A stretch of DNA of 64,000 bases from Desulfuromusa kysingii (GCF_900107645.1 NZ_FNQN01000001.1:207390-271389); one strand, 5' to 3'. Shown: positions 1 through 9,138, counted from the first letter of the stretch. Program-made: numbers and translations. Notes: generated by a model not told the origin, from the letters alone.

Positions 1-1
1 T

Positions 2-91
2 ATTGCACCACAGAAACTGGATCAGGGACAGCTGGCCTGTTTGAAGTTTGGCTCAGGTGGCGATTACGGTCTGATTCGTTTATCAAACTGA
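2..91 (+). CDS. C-terminal fragment of an unidentified protein
   Basis: The window opens inside a reading frame that ends at TGA 89-91, seven bases before the next ATG. Only 29 residues are visible, with a Gly-rich stretch (FGSGGDYG) close to the end. Ketosynthase-type enzymes often end with a Gly-rich FGxGG-like segment, and ketosynthases would fit the following cluster, but this is too short to assign. The tight spacing to the PagL-like gene suggests the two share a transcript. Confidence 0.45.
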   Translation: MAPQKLDQGQLACLKFGSGGDYGLIRLSN

Positions 92-98
92 GGGTTCT

Positions 99-668
99 AT
101 GCGGGTTCTGATTCTTGCTCTTGTTCTCAGCGGTTTTATATGCTTTGCGCCTTCAGTTTATGCTCAGGATGATGGCGCTAGTTCCTATGTTCCGAACCGC
201 TATGGAGTCGCGTTGTTAGCGGGGAAGGCATATGACCCAGATGCGATCGGAATGTTGTTATTGCAGGGGCAGGTGCTTCTTGATTATGATCGAATCTTCT
301 GGCACGCTGCACCGGAATCGCTACGGCTTAAACTGGAACTTAACGGTGGACTGACGACCGATGGCCGCTTAAGGACGCTGCTGTCTGTCGATATGCTGGC
401 GCTGAATTACTTCCAGCAATTGCGCTTCGCAAGTTGGATCCCCTATGCTGAGGCCGGAATCGGCCTGATTTATACCGATTTTCAGGTCGAGGATCAGGGT
501 TCAAGGATTAATTTTAATCCTCAGCTCGGAGTTGGGTTGGAATATCCTCTGGAAAACGGGCACGCCTTGACTTTGGGGTTACGCCTGCATCATCTTTCCA
601 ACGGCAACCTGTTGAAGGATAACCGTGGAGTGAATTCGGCTTTGCTACAGGTGGGGTATCTGTTCTGA
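99..668 (+). CDS. PagL-like acyloxyacyl hydrolase (lipid A 3-O-deacylase family)
   Basis: A 189-residue protein with a Sec signal peptide (hydrophobic core about residues 3-19, AYAQ-like cleavage) followed by alternating beta-strand segments and a C-terminal aromatic residue (GYLF), as in outer-membrane barrels. Near the C-terminus the segment LHHLSNGN carries the His-x-Ser-Asn signature of PagL-type deacylases. Family members remove a 3-O-linked acyl chain from lipid A at the outer membrane. Here it heads a lipid-type biosynthetic cluster, so it could act on the cluster product or on the outer membrane that receives it; that role is inference. The family acidic residue is not obvious to me. 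Confidence 0.72.
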   Translation: MRVLILALVLSGFICFAPSVYAQDDGASSYVPNRYGVALLAGKAYDPDAIGMLLLQGQVLLDYDRIFWHAAPESLRLKLELNGGLTTDGRLRTLLSVDMLALNYFQQLRFASWIPYAEAGIGLIYTDFQVEDQGSRINFNPQLGVGLEYPLENGHALTLGLRLHHLSNGNLLKDNRGVNSALLQVGYLF

Positions 669-793
669 TATTGTTTTTGGGACAGGTACGGTGAAAGTTG
701 CAAATTCAAGACGAGCAGATCTTCGCAAGAGTCCTCTGGGATTTTACCTCTGCGTCTCAGAGCAACGGTACGGATAATCAGGTTAAAAATAAT

Positions 794-1234
794 ATGAAAA
801 AAGAAGATGTCCCCCAAGAGTTCGGTCTCACTGCGGGTTGCCAGGAAGTGAACTACGCTGTTGATGCTGAAGGTCGTTACACCCTTGAACAGAGTTCCGG
901 CTGGGAAGTCAAGACGATCGCACTGCAACAGGCTTGGGATGCGATTGCAGATCAACTCTATCAGGTGCTGGCCGAGATCGAGGCTGGAAAGAAGAGCCCT
1001 CTGGCCTACCATATGGTCAAAAATCAGATGGACGCAGCACTGTTATCTCAGTATTCAGGTGTCTCCCGCTGGCGGGTGAAGCGGCATCTGAAGCCGGCCA
1101 TATTTAATAAGCTGGCTGCCGATAAACTTGCCCCATACGCTGAATTGTTCAGTGTCAACGTTGAGCAACTGCGTATGGTGCCAAAACACCCTGAGCAGAT
1201 GCTGGAAGAAACTATTCCAAATAGAGATAAGTAA
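794..1234 (+). CDS. Small HTH-like protein of the biosynthetic cluster
   Basis: A 146-residue soluble protein of unknown function. I chose ATG 794 over the upstream TTG at 698 because the residues upstream are low in quality and the N-terminus MKKEDVPQEFGL looks like a true start. The segment around residues 80-105 (LLSQYSGVSRWRVKRHLKP) looks like a helix-turn-helix, so a DNA-binding or scaffolding role is possible. It ends three bases before the BtrH-like gene and is surely co-transcribed with it. I know of no experimental function for this family; association with acyl-carrier-protein clusters is the best clue. Confidence 0.6.
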   Translation: MKKEDVPQEFGLTAGCQEVNYAVDAEGRYTLEQSSGWEVKTIALQQAWDAIADQLYQVLAEIEAGKKSPLAYHMVKNQMDAALLSQYSGVSRWRVKRHLKPAIFNKLAADKLAPYAELFSVNVEQLRMVPKHPEQMLEETIPNRDK

Positions 1235-1237
1235 CCC

Positions 1238-2242
1238 GTGAAAATTAATTTTCCTCATCGACAATTTGCCCATTGTGAAAGTGGTGTTACCGCTAACCTT
1301 TTAAATTATCATGGGTTTCCCTGTTCTGAAGCGATGGCTTTTGGTATTGGCGGCGGGCTTTTCTTTGCTTATGTCCCCTTTATTAAGCTTAACTTTCTGC
1401 CGCTGACAACGTTCCGGACCGGCCCCGGCAGTATCTTTGCGAAGGCCACCAAAAGGCTCGGGATTGAGATCAAAAGAGAAAAGTTCAGTAACCCTGATGT
1501 CGCGGAACAAAGACTTGATCGCCTGATTGCAGAGGGACATCCTGTTGGTGCCCAAACCGGAGTGTTCTGGCTGCCGTTCTTTCCCCCCGCCTACAGGTTT
1601 CATTTCAATGGCCACAATCTGGTGGTTATCGGTAAAGAAGGTAACGAATATTTAATCAGTGATCCTATTTTTGAGGAGCCAGTCCGTTGCCCTGTGGAAG
1701 ATTTACGTAAGGCCCGCTTTGCAAAAGGGGCTCTCGCACCGAAGGGAAAACTTTATTATATTGCAAACATGCCGCAACGGTTTGATTTGCCACAGGCGGT
1801 TTCAGCTGGAATCAAAGAGGTCTGCCGGGGAATGTTGAAAACTCCGGTGCCGCTGGCTGGGGTTCGCGGTATCCGTTTGCTGGCCCGGCAATTGGTTAAG
1901 TGGCCTGGTAAGTTCGATGAGAAGCAGACGTTGCTCTACCTTGGTCATGTTATTCGTATGCAGGAAGAGATCGGCACCGGGGGTGGTGGTTTCCGCTTTA
2001 TTTATGCCGCCTTTCTTCAGGAAGCCGCTGACGTTTTGGAAAACGACAAGTTGCTAGATTTATCTAAACACTGCACCGAAATTGGTGATCTGTGGCGTGA
2101 TTTCGCCTTGCTGGCATCACGGGTCTGCAAGGGACGGGCTGAAATTCAGGATTCTTTTCATGATCTGTCACAGTTGCTACTGCAATGTGCCGCCGAGGAA
2201 AAAATTCTGTTTGGAGATCTGCAGAGGGTGATCAGTGACTGA
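1238..2242 (+). CDS. BtrH N-terminal-domain / DUF4872-type protein
   Basis: A 334-residue cytoplasmic protein starting at GTG 1238. The N-terminus (FAHCESGVTANLLNYHG, with Cys18 at about that position) matches the BtrH-type papain-like fold, in which a Cys moves an acyl group from an acyl carrier protein to an amine in butirosin synthesis. A later HNLVVIGKEG segment could supply the His. The gene is embedded with ABC exporter genes and an ACP, so an acyl-transfer or peptidase-like maturation step before export is likely. It overlaps the ATPase gene by eight bases, showing translational coupling. The substrate is not identifiable. Confidence 0.72.
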   Translation: MKINFPHRQFAHCESGVTANLLNYHGFPCSEAMAFGIGGGLFFAYVPFIKLNFLPLTTFRTGPGSIFAKATKRLGIEIKREKFSNPDVAEQRLDRLIAEGHPVGAQTGVFWLPFFPPAYRFHFNGHNLVVIGKEGNEYLISDPIFEEPVRCPVEDLRKARFAKGALAPKGKLYYIANMPQRFDLPQAVSAGIKEVCRGMLKTPVPLAGVRGIRLLARQLVKWPGKFDEKQTLLYLGHVIRMQEEIGTGGGGFRFIYAAFLQEAADVLENDKLLDLSKHCTEIGDLWRDFALLASRVCKGRAEIQDSFHDLSQLLLQCAAEEKILFGDLQRVISD

Positions 2243-2993
2243 TATTATCCTTGCCACCGAAAACTTGGTGAAGAGCTACGCCGGGAGTGATCGACCTGCC
2301 ATTAATGGTCTATCGCTGCAAGTTGATCGGGGGCAGATTTTTGGCCTGCTGGGGCCTAATGGCGCGGGGAAAACGACGACTATTTCGATTCTCTGTACCC
2401 TGCTACAACCCTCTTCCGGGAGCGCCACGATCCTTGGCCACGATGTCGTTCGACAGGCTACGGAAGTCCGGCGTAATATTGGTCTGGTGCCACAGGATAT
2501 CGCCCTGTATGGCAGTTTGACAGCGCGGGAGAATTTACGCTATTTCGCTAGAATTTATAAGATTTCGGCAAAGTTAATCGAGGAGCGGATTAACGAATGT
2601 CTGCAGCTCGCGGAGTTGCAGGACTGTGCTGATCGCCGGGTATCTACCTATTCGGGGGGGATGAAGCGCCGCGCTAACCTCGCCGCCGGGATCCTCCATC
2701 AACCTGAGATCCTGTTTCTTGATGAGCCAACAGTGGGGATTGATGCGCAATCCCGTAATTTGATTCTCGAGCGTCTGGTGGAGTTGAATCATCAGGGGGT
2801 GACCTTGATTTATACCACCCACTACATGGAGGAGGCGCAGCAGATCTGCGATCAAGTAGCGATCGTTGATGGCGGTCAAATGATCGCCTGTGGTCATCCG
2901 ACCCAGTTGGTTAATGATTCTCCAGGATGTGGCAATCTCGAAGGACTTTTCTTGCAGTTGACGGGAAAACAGCTGCGCGATCGAGTTGAATGA
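2235..2993 (+). CDS. ABC transporter ATP-binding protein
   Basis: A 252-residue ABC ATPase. Visible motifs are Walker A (GPNGAGKTT, about residues 38-46), Q-loop region (LVPQDIALYG), signature (YSGGMKRR) and Walker B (LFLDEPTVG), plus the switch His in YTTHYMEEA. The order and sequence fit the drug/polysaccharide/lipid exporter class (ABC-2). It begins at GTG 2235 inside the preceding gene, and its stop overlaps the permease start, so BtrH-like, ATPase and permease are translationally coupled. It probably powers export of the cluster product. Confidence 0.92.
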   Translation: MTDIILATENLVKSYAGSDRPAINGLSLQVDRGQIFGLLGPNGAGKTTTISILCTLLQPSSGSATILGHDVVRQATEVRRNIGLVPQDIALYGSLTARENLRYFARIYKISAKLIEERINECLQLAELQDCADRRVSTYSGGMKRRANLAAGILHQPEILFLDEPTVGIDAQSRNLILERLVELNHQGVTLIYTTHYMEEAQQICDQVAIVDGGQMIACGHPTQLVNDSPGCGNLEGLFLQLTGKQLRDRVE

Positions 2994-4315
2994 CCATGTT
3001 GTTGCTGGCAAATATTAAAAAAGAGCTGTTGCTGCTCAGTCGAGATCGACTCAGTCTCCTCGTGCTGTTTGTGATGCCGATGGTGTTGGTGTTGATCCTC
3101 TCCTTGATTCAGGATGATCTGTTTCGGGCGACCGGAGGGGCGCCGACAACGGCCCTCTTTGTTAATCTGGATACCGGCGAATCAGGGCTCGAGCTGCGTA
3201 ACAGCTTGCAAGCCAATGGTGCGCTGCAGTTGGTCGAGGAGCTTGGCGGTGAATTTGCTAATGAGGTCTCTGCGCGGAAGGCGGTGTTTGACGGAGATTA
3301 TCAGTTTGCGATTATTGTTCCAGCAACATTTACAACTGCAATAACTCAGGCTGCTAAAGCATCGGTTCAGGCCGCACTGCGGCAACAGGAGTCTTCCCCC
3401 AGTTCCAGTCAGATCGCTATTGTCTTCGATCCTGCTGTGCGTGGCGTCTACCGCAGCGCTGTTATCAATGCCCTGCGTCTTGGTGTCACCCGATTAGAGC
3501 TGGCGCGTAAAAGTGCGGTTTTTGAGCAGTTATTGCCAGAAGAACTACAACGCAGCATGGCCGCACAATTGGGCTCTGTCGTTCCCATGAGCATGTTACC
3601 TCAGGTGCCGCAACTTTCTTTTGAGTGGGTTGGGGAGCCGATCATTACTTTGGATGAAGAGCTGGCTGCACCGGAAAAATATGCGACATTGCCAACTTCG
3701 GTTCAGCAGAATGTCCCAGCTTGGACCCTTTTCGGGATGTTCTTTATTGTGATCCCATTAGCGGGAACATTGATTCGTGAACGTCAGGAAGGGACTTTGA
3801 CCCGGTTGATGACAATGCCGGTGTCCAGTAGTAGCTTGTTGCTGGGGAAAATCAGTGCCCATCTGCTGATTTGTATGATTCAATTTGGCTTGATGTTGAT
3901 GGTTGGCAAATGCATCCTCCCCCTTTTCGGCACCCCCGTGCTAGAGCTTGGCTCTTCTCCTTTGGTGTTGTTATTGGTTGCTTTCAGCGCGGCACTTGCT
4001 GCCTGTGGTTATGGTATTCTCATCGGCGTTGTCGCCAGAAGCTATGACCAAGCAGCTATCTTTGGTTCGGTGTCAATTGTTGTTGCTGCCGCCCTGGGTG
4101 GGGTGATGGTCCCGATCTATGTAATGCCACGATTTATGCAGAGTTTAAGTATCATTTCCCCTCTCGGTTGGGGCCTCGATGCTTTTTTGGACATCTTCGT
4201 GCGTCATGGTAATTTAGTGACCGTCTTCCCTCGAATCGCTGCATTAGTTGGTTTCTTTCTGCTGTGTATGCTTGTCGCCATGGTTATTTTTCAGCGCTGG
4301 CGACGGGGGAATTGA
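2990..4315 (+). CDS. ABC-2 type transporter permease
   Basis: A 441-residue membrane protein with one N-terminal transmembrane helix (about residues 22-42), a large periplasmic loop to about residue 240, then five or six helices in the C-terminal half. This is the layout of ABC-2 exporters of the YhhJ/LinY sort. The start ATG overlaps the ATPase stop (ATGA). It is the natural partner of the preceding ATPase. Location is the inner membrane; substrate is inferred to be the lipid or polyketide made by this cluster. Confidence 0.9.
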   Translation: MTMLLLANIKKELLLLSRDRLSLLVLFVMPMVLVLILSLIQDDLFRATGGAPTTALFVNLDTGESGLELRNSLQANGALQLVEELGGEFANEVSARKAVFDGDYQFAIIVPATFTTAITQAAKASVQAALRQQESSPSSSQIAIVFDPAVRGVYRSAVINALRLGVTRLELARKSAVFEQLLPEELQRSMAAQLGSVVPMSMLPQVPQLSFEWVGEPIITLDEELAAPEKYATLPTSVQQNVPAWTLFGMFFIVIPLAGTLIRERQEGTLTRLMTMPVSSSSLLLGKISAHLLICMIQFGLMLMVGKCILPLFGTPVLELGSSPLVLLLVAFSAALAACGYGILIGVVARSYDQAAIFGSVSIVVAAALGGVMVPIYVMPRFMQSLSIISPLGWGLDAFLDIFVRHGNLVTVFPRIAALVGFFLLCMLVAMVIFQRWRRGN

Positions 4316-4384
4316 ACGGCAGCACCGGCGTTTATTGAGTCGGTGTCAATAGATATTTTAAAAGCTGTACAGGAGAAAACAGGT

Positions 4385-4654
4385 ATGAGTAGTGCTTTGG
4401 AACATGAACTAGCTGAGCTGATCATCGATTTTTGTAACGTAGAAGATGTTTCAGCAGAAGAGATTTCTCCCGAGACCCCATTGATTGGGCCTGACTCCCC
4501 CTTTGGACTTGATTCACTTGATGCCGTTGAGGTTGTCGTCGCGGTACAAAAGACTTATGGCGTACGCATCGGCGGTGAACAGACCAGCCGTGAAGTGTTG
4601 CAATCGTTGCGCACGCTGGCTGAATTTATCACTCGGGAGCAGAATGGAGGCTAA
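4385..4654 (+). CDS. Acyl carrier protein
   Basis: An 89-residue acidic protein with the phosphopantetheine attachment motif DSLDAVE preceded by FGL, about residue 45. I prefer ATG 4385, which has AGGAG-like sequence upstream (about 4371), over the in-frame GTG at 4343. It would carry growing or finished acyl chains for the DarB-like ketosynthase at 6064-7212. It overlaps the following hydrolase gene by 11 bases. A dedicated ACP outside the main fatty acid operon is typical of specialised lipid or polyketide clusters. Confidence 0.88.
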   Translation: MSSALEHELAELIIDFCNVEDVSAEEISPETPLIGPDSPFGLDSLDAVEVVVAVQKTYGVRIGGEQTSREVLQSLRTLAEFITREQNGG

Positions 4655-6044
4655 TTTGCTTGCTCACGACCGGAGAAAAATTCTACGGAAGACTTATGTC
4701 TCTCTGGTTGTTTTTTGTCTGCTAATGATACCTGTATCTCGTGTAACGGCCTCAACTTGGCAAGTAGAGAGGATGGTTACCGATCCGGTTTTCGCTGCGC
4801 AAGTCTATCTTCGCGAAGCGGGGGTTGGCAACCAGCAGATGCTGTTATTAATTCATGGTGTAGGTCCAGAAGCTGGCAGCATATGGGATGACATCGTTCC
4901 TGATCTGGCCCAGAAATACCACGTCATCGCACCGGATCTTCCGGGTTTTGGGCGTTCATCAAAAGGCAACCAACTCTATTCACCAGAGGCTTACGCAGAC
5001 TTTTTAGCTGGGCTGATACAGGGTTTGCCGACGAAACCAGTCACCCTGGCTGGTCACTCTTTAGGCGGGGCCATTGCTTTGATGTATGCTGCACACCATG
5101 GTTCCGAGCTTGATCGCCTGATTTTGATTGATGCTGTCGGGTTGTTGCATCGCTTGGCGGTGAGTCAGAATTTTGCTCGTCAACTGCTTCAATTTGATGT
5201 TCCGTTCACCTCTGCTAAAGTTGAAAGTTCACTTGGTTCCATTGCCAGTTTGTTGCTGGAAAAAACCTCACGTATCCCCCTTGATCCAAAGCTCGTCCTG
5301 TCGACACCATTGCTGCGGAAGAAATTTCTGGCTGCAGATCCAACCCGGATATCGGCTCTGGCACTGGTCGAAACAGATTATTCCCTGCTGCTTGAAAAAG
5401 TTCAGACCCCGACTTGGCTAATATGGGGAACAGAGGATGAAATTGCATCCTTGCGTATCGCAAAGGTTCTGGATTGGAATCTTCCACGGGCAGAATTGAT
5501 GCTTTTGCCGGAGTTGGGGCATTCACCCATGCTTGAAGATATTGACAGTTTTAAGGTGGCATTATGGCGAGCATTGCAAGAGTCCCCTGAGGGTAAAACT
5601 TCACGGCCCACAGCAGCCAAGCAAAAGGTGGGACGTTGTGATCAGGAAGATGGGAAGATCTTTTCAGGATATTATTCTTCGTTGCAGATAAATAACTGCC
5701 GTGATGTGCTGCTGAGAAATGCTGTTGTCTCCGATCTGCAGATAGTCGACTCACAGGTAGTCATTGAAGCATCAACCTTGCAGGGATCCGCTCACCATTC
5801 TGCCCTGTCTCTGCTGCGTTCCAGTGTCGTTATTTCTGGAGCGGATATCATTGCAGAGACAGGGGTGACCCTTAATCAAAGCCGGATTGATTTAGCGGGG
5901 GTTCGCTTTGTCGGTTCAAAGAGCGCCGTTAAGGCGGAAGGAAACCCCTCTTCAATCCTTTGTTCCAGCTCTGTTAAGCACACCGGTGGCGCTGTAGAGA
6001 CACTCCATTTGAGTCAGTCGATGGTGGCTGGGGAGCATTTGTAA
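4644..6044 (+). CDS. Secreted alpha/beta hydrolase with C-terminal repeat-like domain
   Basis: A 466-residue protein beginning at ATG 4644 inside the ACP gene. It has a signal peptide (hydrophobic residues about 17-32), then an alpha/beta hydrolase domain to about residue 315 with oxyanion-loop HG (LIHGVGPE), nucleophile elbow GHSLGG, acidic residue in WGTEDE and catalytic His in LGHSP. The last roughly 130 residues are unlike a hydrolase: short strands with repeating small/hydrophobic and Asn/Ser positions, suggesting a parallel beta-helix or similar. The role may be hydrolysis or transfer of the exported acyl product in the periplasm. The fusion is unusual. Confidence 0.8.
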   Translation: MEANLLAHDRRKILRKTYVSLVVFCLLMIPVSRVTASTWQVERMVTDPVFAAQVYLREAGVGNQQMLLLIHGVGPEAGSIWDDIVPDLAQKYHVIAPDLPGFGRSSKGNQLYSPEAYADFLAGLIQGLPTKPVTLAGHSLGGAIALMYAAHHGSELDRLILIDAVGLLHRLAVSQNFARQLLQFDVPFTSAKVESSLGSIASLLLEKTSRIPLDPKLVLSTPLLRKKFLAADPTRISALALVETDYSLLLEKVQTPTWLIWGTEDEIASLRIAKVLDWNLPRAELMLLPELGHSPMLEDIDSFKVALWRALQESPEGKTSRPTAAKQKVGRCDQEDGKIFSGYYSSLQINNCRDVLLRNAVVSDLQIVDSQVVIEASTLQGSAHHSALSLLRSSVVISGADIIAETGVTLNQSRIDLAGVRFVGSKSAVKAEGNPSSILCSSSVKHTGGAVETLHLSQSMVAGEHL

Positions 6045-6063
6045 TATTTTCCAAGCTGATGAG

Positions 6064-7212
6064 TTAACAGACCGTTAGCAGCATATAACACATTGAAAAT
6101 CGACCACTTTCGGGGATAAAGCAGAGGAGTTTTTCTCCCTTTTTCAGTTGTCCCGAGTGAAACAGCTCTTCAAGCATGATGTAGATTGAAGCCGATCCGG
6201 TGTTCCCTTTGGTGGCGAGGTTGGTGAACCAGCGCTCCGTTGGGATTGGCAAGCCAATTTTCTCCATTCTGCCGCGCAGGTCATCACGAAAGTAGGCCGA
6301 TGAGTAATGAGGTATAAACCAGTCAATCTCATCGGCATTTAACTTGTGCTTCACCACGAGCTCTGCCAGAGCTCGCTCAACGGCAAACGTGATGATCTCT
6401 TTGTTGAGGAGTTTGACGTCCTGTTTGATCATGAAAGTGTGATTGGCGATTGCATCAGCAAGGTTTGCATTCTCCCGCCAACCCCGAATCGTCCCATCTT
6501 CGAGTTTGTCTGCCCCTGCGTACATACAGGTTTCCATCTCATTGGCATAGGAGATGAGGTCAATCCAGTCGATCCGCAATGAAATCCCTTGCGGTGAGGG
6601 ATCGCTGCTGAGAAAAGCTGCCCCTGCACCATCTGACAGCATCCAGCGCAGAAAGTCGGCTTCAAAGCTGAGCCCTGGTTGAGACTCGAGTTGTGCCGCC
6701 TTATCTGCATCGACTTCACCACACAGGCGAGCATGCATGAAGGTAGAGACCAACTCTGATCCTGTTGCCACGGCATTTTTTGACAATCCTAGAGCAACAT
6801 TCATCCACGCATATTTCAGTGCACTCATCCCCGCTGTACAAACACCAGCAGCACTGAGAACTTCACAGTGACTTCCCCCAAGTTCACCATGAACCATTGG
6901 TGCGTGACCGGGGAGAATTTGGTCAGGGGTTGACGTGCCACAACAGAGGCACTCAATATCTTCCAGCTTGAAATGTTCGTAAGGGTGTAAATTCTTGACC
7001 GCTTCAGCACTCAACTGGGCATTACTATGGGTAGATTGGCCACTTTCCGGGTCAATCGCGTAGTAACGGGTTTTGATTTTATTATTACGCAAGATGATAC
7101 GCCGGGTGCGTGATGGCAGTTGATTGACGAGACCCAAGATCCCTTCCATCTGCTCATTGGAGACCGGATTGTTGGGTAAAAAGGAAGCGAGATCGGTAAT
7201 GTAAACAGACAT
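6064..7212 (-). CDS. DarB-like beta-ketoacyl synthase III family enzyme
   Basis: A 382-residue thiolase-fold enzyme. The catalytic Cys lies in AAGVCTAGMSA (about residue 124), the His in DWFIPHYSS and the Asn in KGNTGSAS, giving a full Cys-His-Asn triad. The N-terminus MSVYITDLASFLPN resembles the StlD/DarB group, which joins two acyl chains to make dialkylresorcinol-type rings; exact product here is unknown. It converges on the hydrolase gene and lies five bases after the radical SAM gene on the same strand, so these two form a second transcript of the same cluster. Confidence 0.82.
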   Translation of the reverse strand: MSVYITDLASFLPNNPVSNEQMEGILGLVNQLPSRTRRIILRNNKIKTRYYAIDPESGQSTHSNAQLSAEAVKNLHPYEHFKLEDIECLCCGTSTPDQILPGHAPMVHGELGGSHCEVLSAAGVCTAGMSALKYAWMNVALGLSKNAVATGSELVSTFMHARLCGEVDADKAAQLESQPGLSFEADFLRWMLSDGAGAAFLSSDPSPQGISLRIDWIDLISYANEMETCMYAGADKLEDGTIRGWRENANLADAIANHTFMIKQDVKLLNKEIITFAVERALAELVVKHKLNADEIDWFIPHYSSAYFRDDLRGRMEKIGLPIPTERWFTNLATKGNTGSASIYIMLEELFHSGQLKKGEKLLCFIPESGRFSMCYMLLTVC

Positions 7213-7216
7213 AGAA

Positions 7217-8512
7217 TTAGACCTTTGCGTTGCTGTGACCTTGATGGAGCAAGCTGGCGTAACGTTGATAAAAGAGCTCTTCGTTGAGCCGGGTTGGTAA
7301 TACGGCGTTGGTTAATGTGTAATAATCCAGATCATGGATTTTTATTTGATGTTGTAATTGCTGATGCAGTCTGGTCCCTGGCAGTGGGGTCAAGACCGTG
7401 TGCATTGGCAGATCAATCGCCTGTGCAGTGACAAAATCATTCAACCGATCAAATTGTTGCTCAGTATAGTCCGGGGAAATAATAAAATCTCCTACGATTG
7501 TCAAACCGATTTGATGCAGGATCGCAATCGCTTCGCGATTGGTCGCTGCATTGTTCTCTTTGTTCATCTGACTTAGACTACTATCGTCAATCTCTTCAAA
7601 GCCGATAACAACGGCACGCAAGCCGATCTCTTTCCAGCGCTTGAGGAGTTGCGGGTGACGGACAACCATATCGGAACGGACATCAGCTAGATATTGTTTT
7701 TCAATCTCCGCTGTTTCAATTGCGTCTGCCAACTTCCAGGCGTGCGCAGGGTTACCAAAGCTGTTAGCATCGACCAGCCGGATCACTGGAGTCTGCTCAA
7801 GGGTTTTAATGTCCCTGATCACGGTTTCAATATCGGCTGTGAGGTAACGTCCGCCGGTGAGGGGATAAATACAGCAAAAGTTACAATCGTAAGGACAGCC
7901 GAGCGCGCTCGAAACCAGTCCCATTTTTAATCCCAGACTTTCCAGCGTATATTGTGAACGGTAATCTGCAACCAGATCGTATCTGGGGGCGGCACTGTTG
8001 ACAAGATCGTCATAATTAAATTTTCGCGGCAGCCAGGATAGAGGTTTTTGTCCTTTTGAACTGTGTGCGACCCCTGGAATAGCGATGTCGTCTCCTGCCT
8101 CAAGGGCATTAACTAATTCAAGGAGACTTTGTTTTCCCAGACCAATAACGATCCAGTCAATTTCTTCAGTGTTGAAAAATTCAGGATCGGTGGAGGCATG
8201 AGTGCCGCCAACGACAATGTGAGCGACACAACTTTGACGCACTTCCCGTGCAAGTTTGATGACTGTATTGGCTTCACAGGTCATGGCGGTAAAGCCGACG
8301 AGATCAGGGTTGAATGATGCGAGGTGATGTTGCAATCCTTCGGGGTCCACTTTGAGATCGAGGATCTGCACCACATGTTCAACTAGGTTGCCGGCAAGGG
8401 TTTCCAACGCCAGAGGTTCGCCCCGGAAAATCTGCTTGAGGGACGTAATCCCATAACGCTCTTCTGGGATGCTACGGCCACAGTTGGGTGGATTAACAAG
8501 GAGAATACGCAT
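7217..8512 (-). CDS. Radical SAM enzyme with B12-binding-type N-terminal domain
   Basis: A 431-residue protein. The N-terminal 150 residues form a Rossmann-like domain of the B12-binding sort (MRILLVNPPN start, VVGGTHAS loop). The typical DxHxxG cobalamin ligand motif is not visible. The radical SAM core carries the cluster-binding CxxxCxxC motif (CPYDCNFC, about residue 206). Such enzymes methylate or rearrange unreactive carbons. It is the first gene of a two-gene transcript with the DarB-like ketosynthase, so a tailoring role on the acyl or ring product is likely. Confidence 0.85.
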   Translation of the reverse strand: MRILLVNPPNCGRSIPEERYGITSLKQIFRGEPLALETLAGNLVEHVVQILDLKVDPEGLQHHLASFNPDLVGFTAMTCEANTVIKLAREVRQSCVAHIVVGGTHASTDPEFFNTEEIDWIVIGLGKQSLLELVNALEAGDDIAIPGVAHSSKGQKPLSWLPRKFNYDDLVNSAAPRYDLVADYRSQYTLESLGLKMGLVSSALGCPYDCNFCCIYPLTGGRYLTADIETVIRDIKTLEQTPVIRLVDANSFGNPAHAWKLADAIETAEIEKQYLADVRSDMVVRHPQLLKRWKEIGLRAVVIGFEEIDDSSLSQMNKENNAATNREAIAILHQIGLTIVGDFIISPDYTEQQFDRLNDFVTAQAIDLPMHTVLTPLPGTRLHQQLQHQIKIHDLDYYTLTNAVLPTRLNEELFYQRYASLLHQGHSNAKV

Positions 8513-8544
8513 CTAAAAACCAATAATTAAAGAACCTGAAAGAC

Positions 8545-8576
8545 AAAATCCCCGAATATAGAAACGGGGATTTTGT
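8545..8576 (-). terminator. Rho-independent terminator
   Basis: A 10-bp perfect stem (AAAATCCCCG / CGGGGATTTT) with a 10-base loop follows the lipoprotein gene on the minus strand; a T-rich run follows in that direction. It separates that gene from the radical SAM gene. Confidence 0.8.
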
Positions 8577-8613
8577 AATATCCATTAACAAATACAAGAA
8601 TTGACCATTTATT

Positions 8614-9138
8614 TTATAATTGTCCCTTGAGCCGCTTGATGGTATTGCGGTTGAGGGTTTGGGCACAGTAGGTCCCACCTTTGCTTGAACCGACACCATC
8701 TTTCCATTGGGTGATCAATTTATTGTGGCTATCCAGCAGTTGATAGTCCAGGTCAAGCGAAGAGGCGCCAGCACCAAAACCGACAAACACTCTAGCAGCA
8801 CGGTTCCCGGCATTGAACTTGTCGACATCGATAATAAGTAAATAACCGGAGCCATTGAAGTCTTTGCGTGAACTCAAAAGTTTTGGGGTATAACCCGCCC
8901 GTTTCAATTGTTTGATGATGTCACGATCCATCCATGTTCCCACCCGGTTGAGCTCAACAATTTGATCCTGAGTCATGTTGCTGGTATCACCACGCAACGA
9001 CAAAACAGAAATATGCCCTGCTGTAATCGCAGCAGCAGATGATTCATGAGACGCACTTGGAGCTTTTGTGCCACCACAGCCGGCCAGTAAGGCGACAAGT
9101 CCAAGCAAAAGACCCATTGCCAATGATTTCTTCAACAA
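8614..9138 (-). CDS. DUF4410-type lipoprotein
   Basis: A 174-residue protein with a lipoprotein signal peptide: hydrophobic core then LLAGC, giving a lipidated Cys about residue 21. The rest has a mixed alpha/beta pattern with a Gly-rich FVGFGAGASSLDLDY segment typical of DUF4410 proteins, whose function is unknown. It is probably attached to the outer membrane facing the periplasm. It stands alone, with its own terminator and good SD sequence (GGAGG, upstream of 9138). Confidence 0.75.
   Translation of the reverse strand: MLKKSLAMGLLLGLVALLAGCGGTKAPSASHESSAAAITAGHISVLSLRGDTSNMTQDQIVELNRVGTWMDRDIIKQLKRAGYTPKLLSSRKDFNGSGYLLIIDVDKFNAGNRAARVFVGFGAGASSLDLDYQLLDSHNKLITQWKDGVGSSKGGTYCAQTLNRNTIKRLKGQL

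Noticed and set aside
590-1012. 140-codon minus-strand open frame opposite the HTH-like gene
   Set aside because: It is antisense to better supported genes and shows no protein family features.
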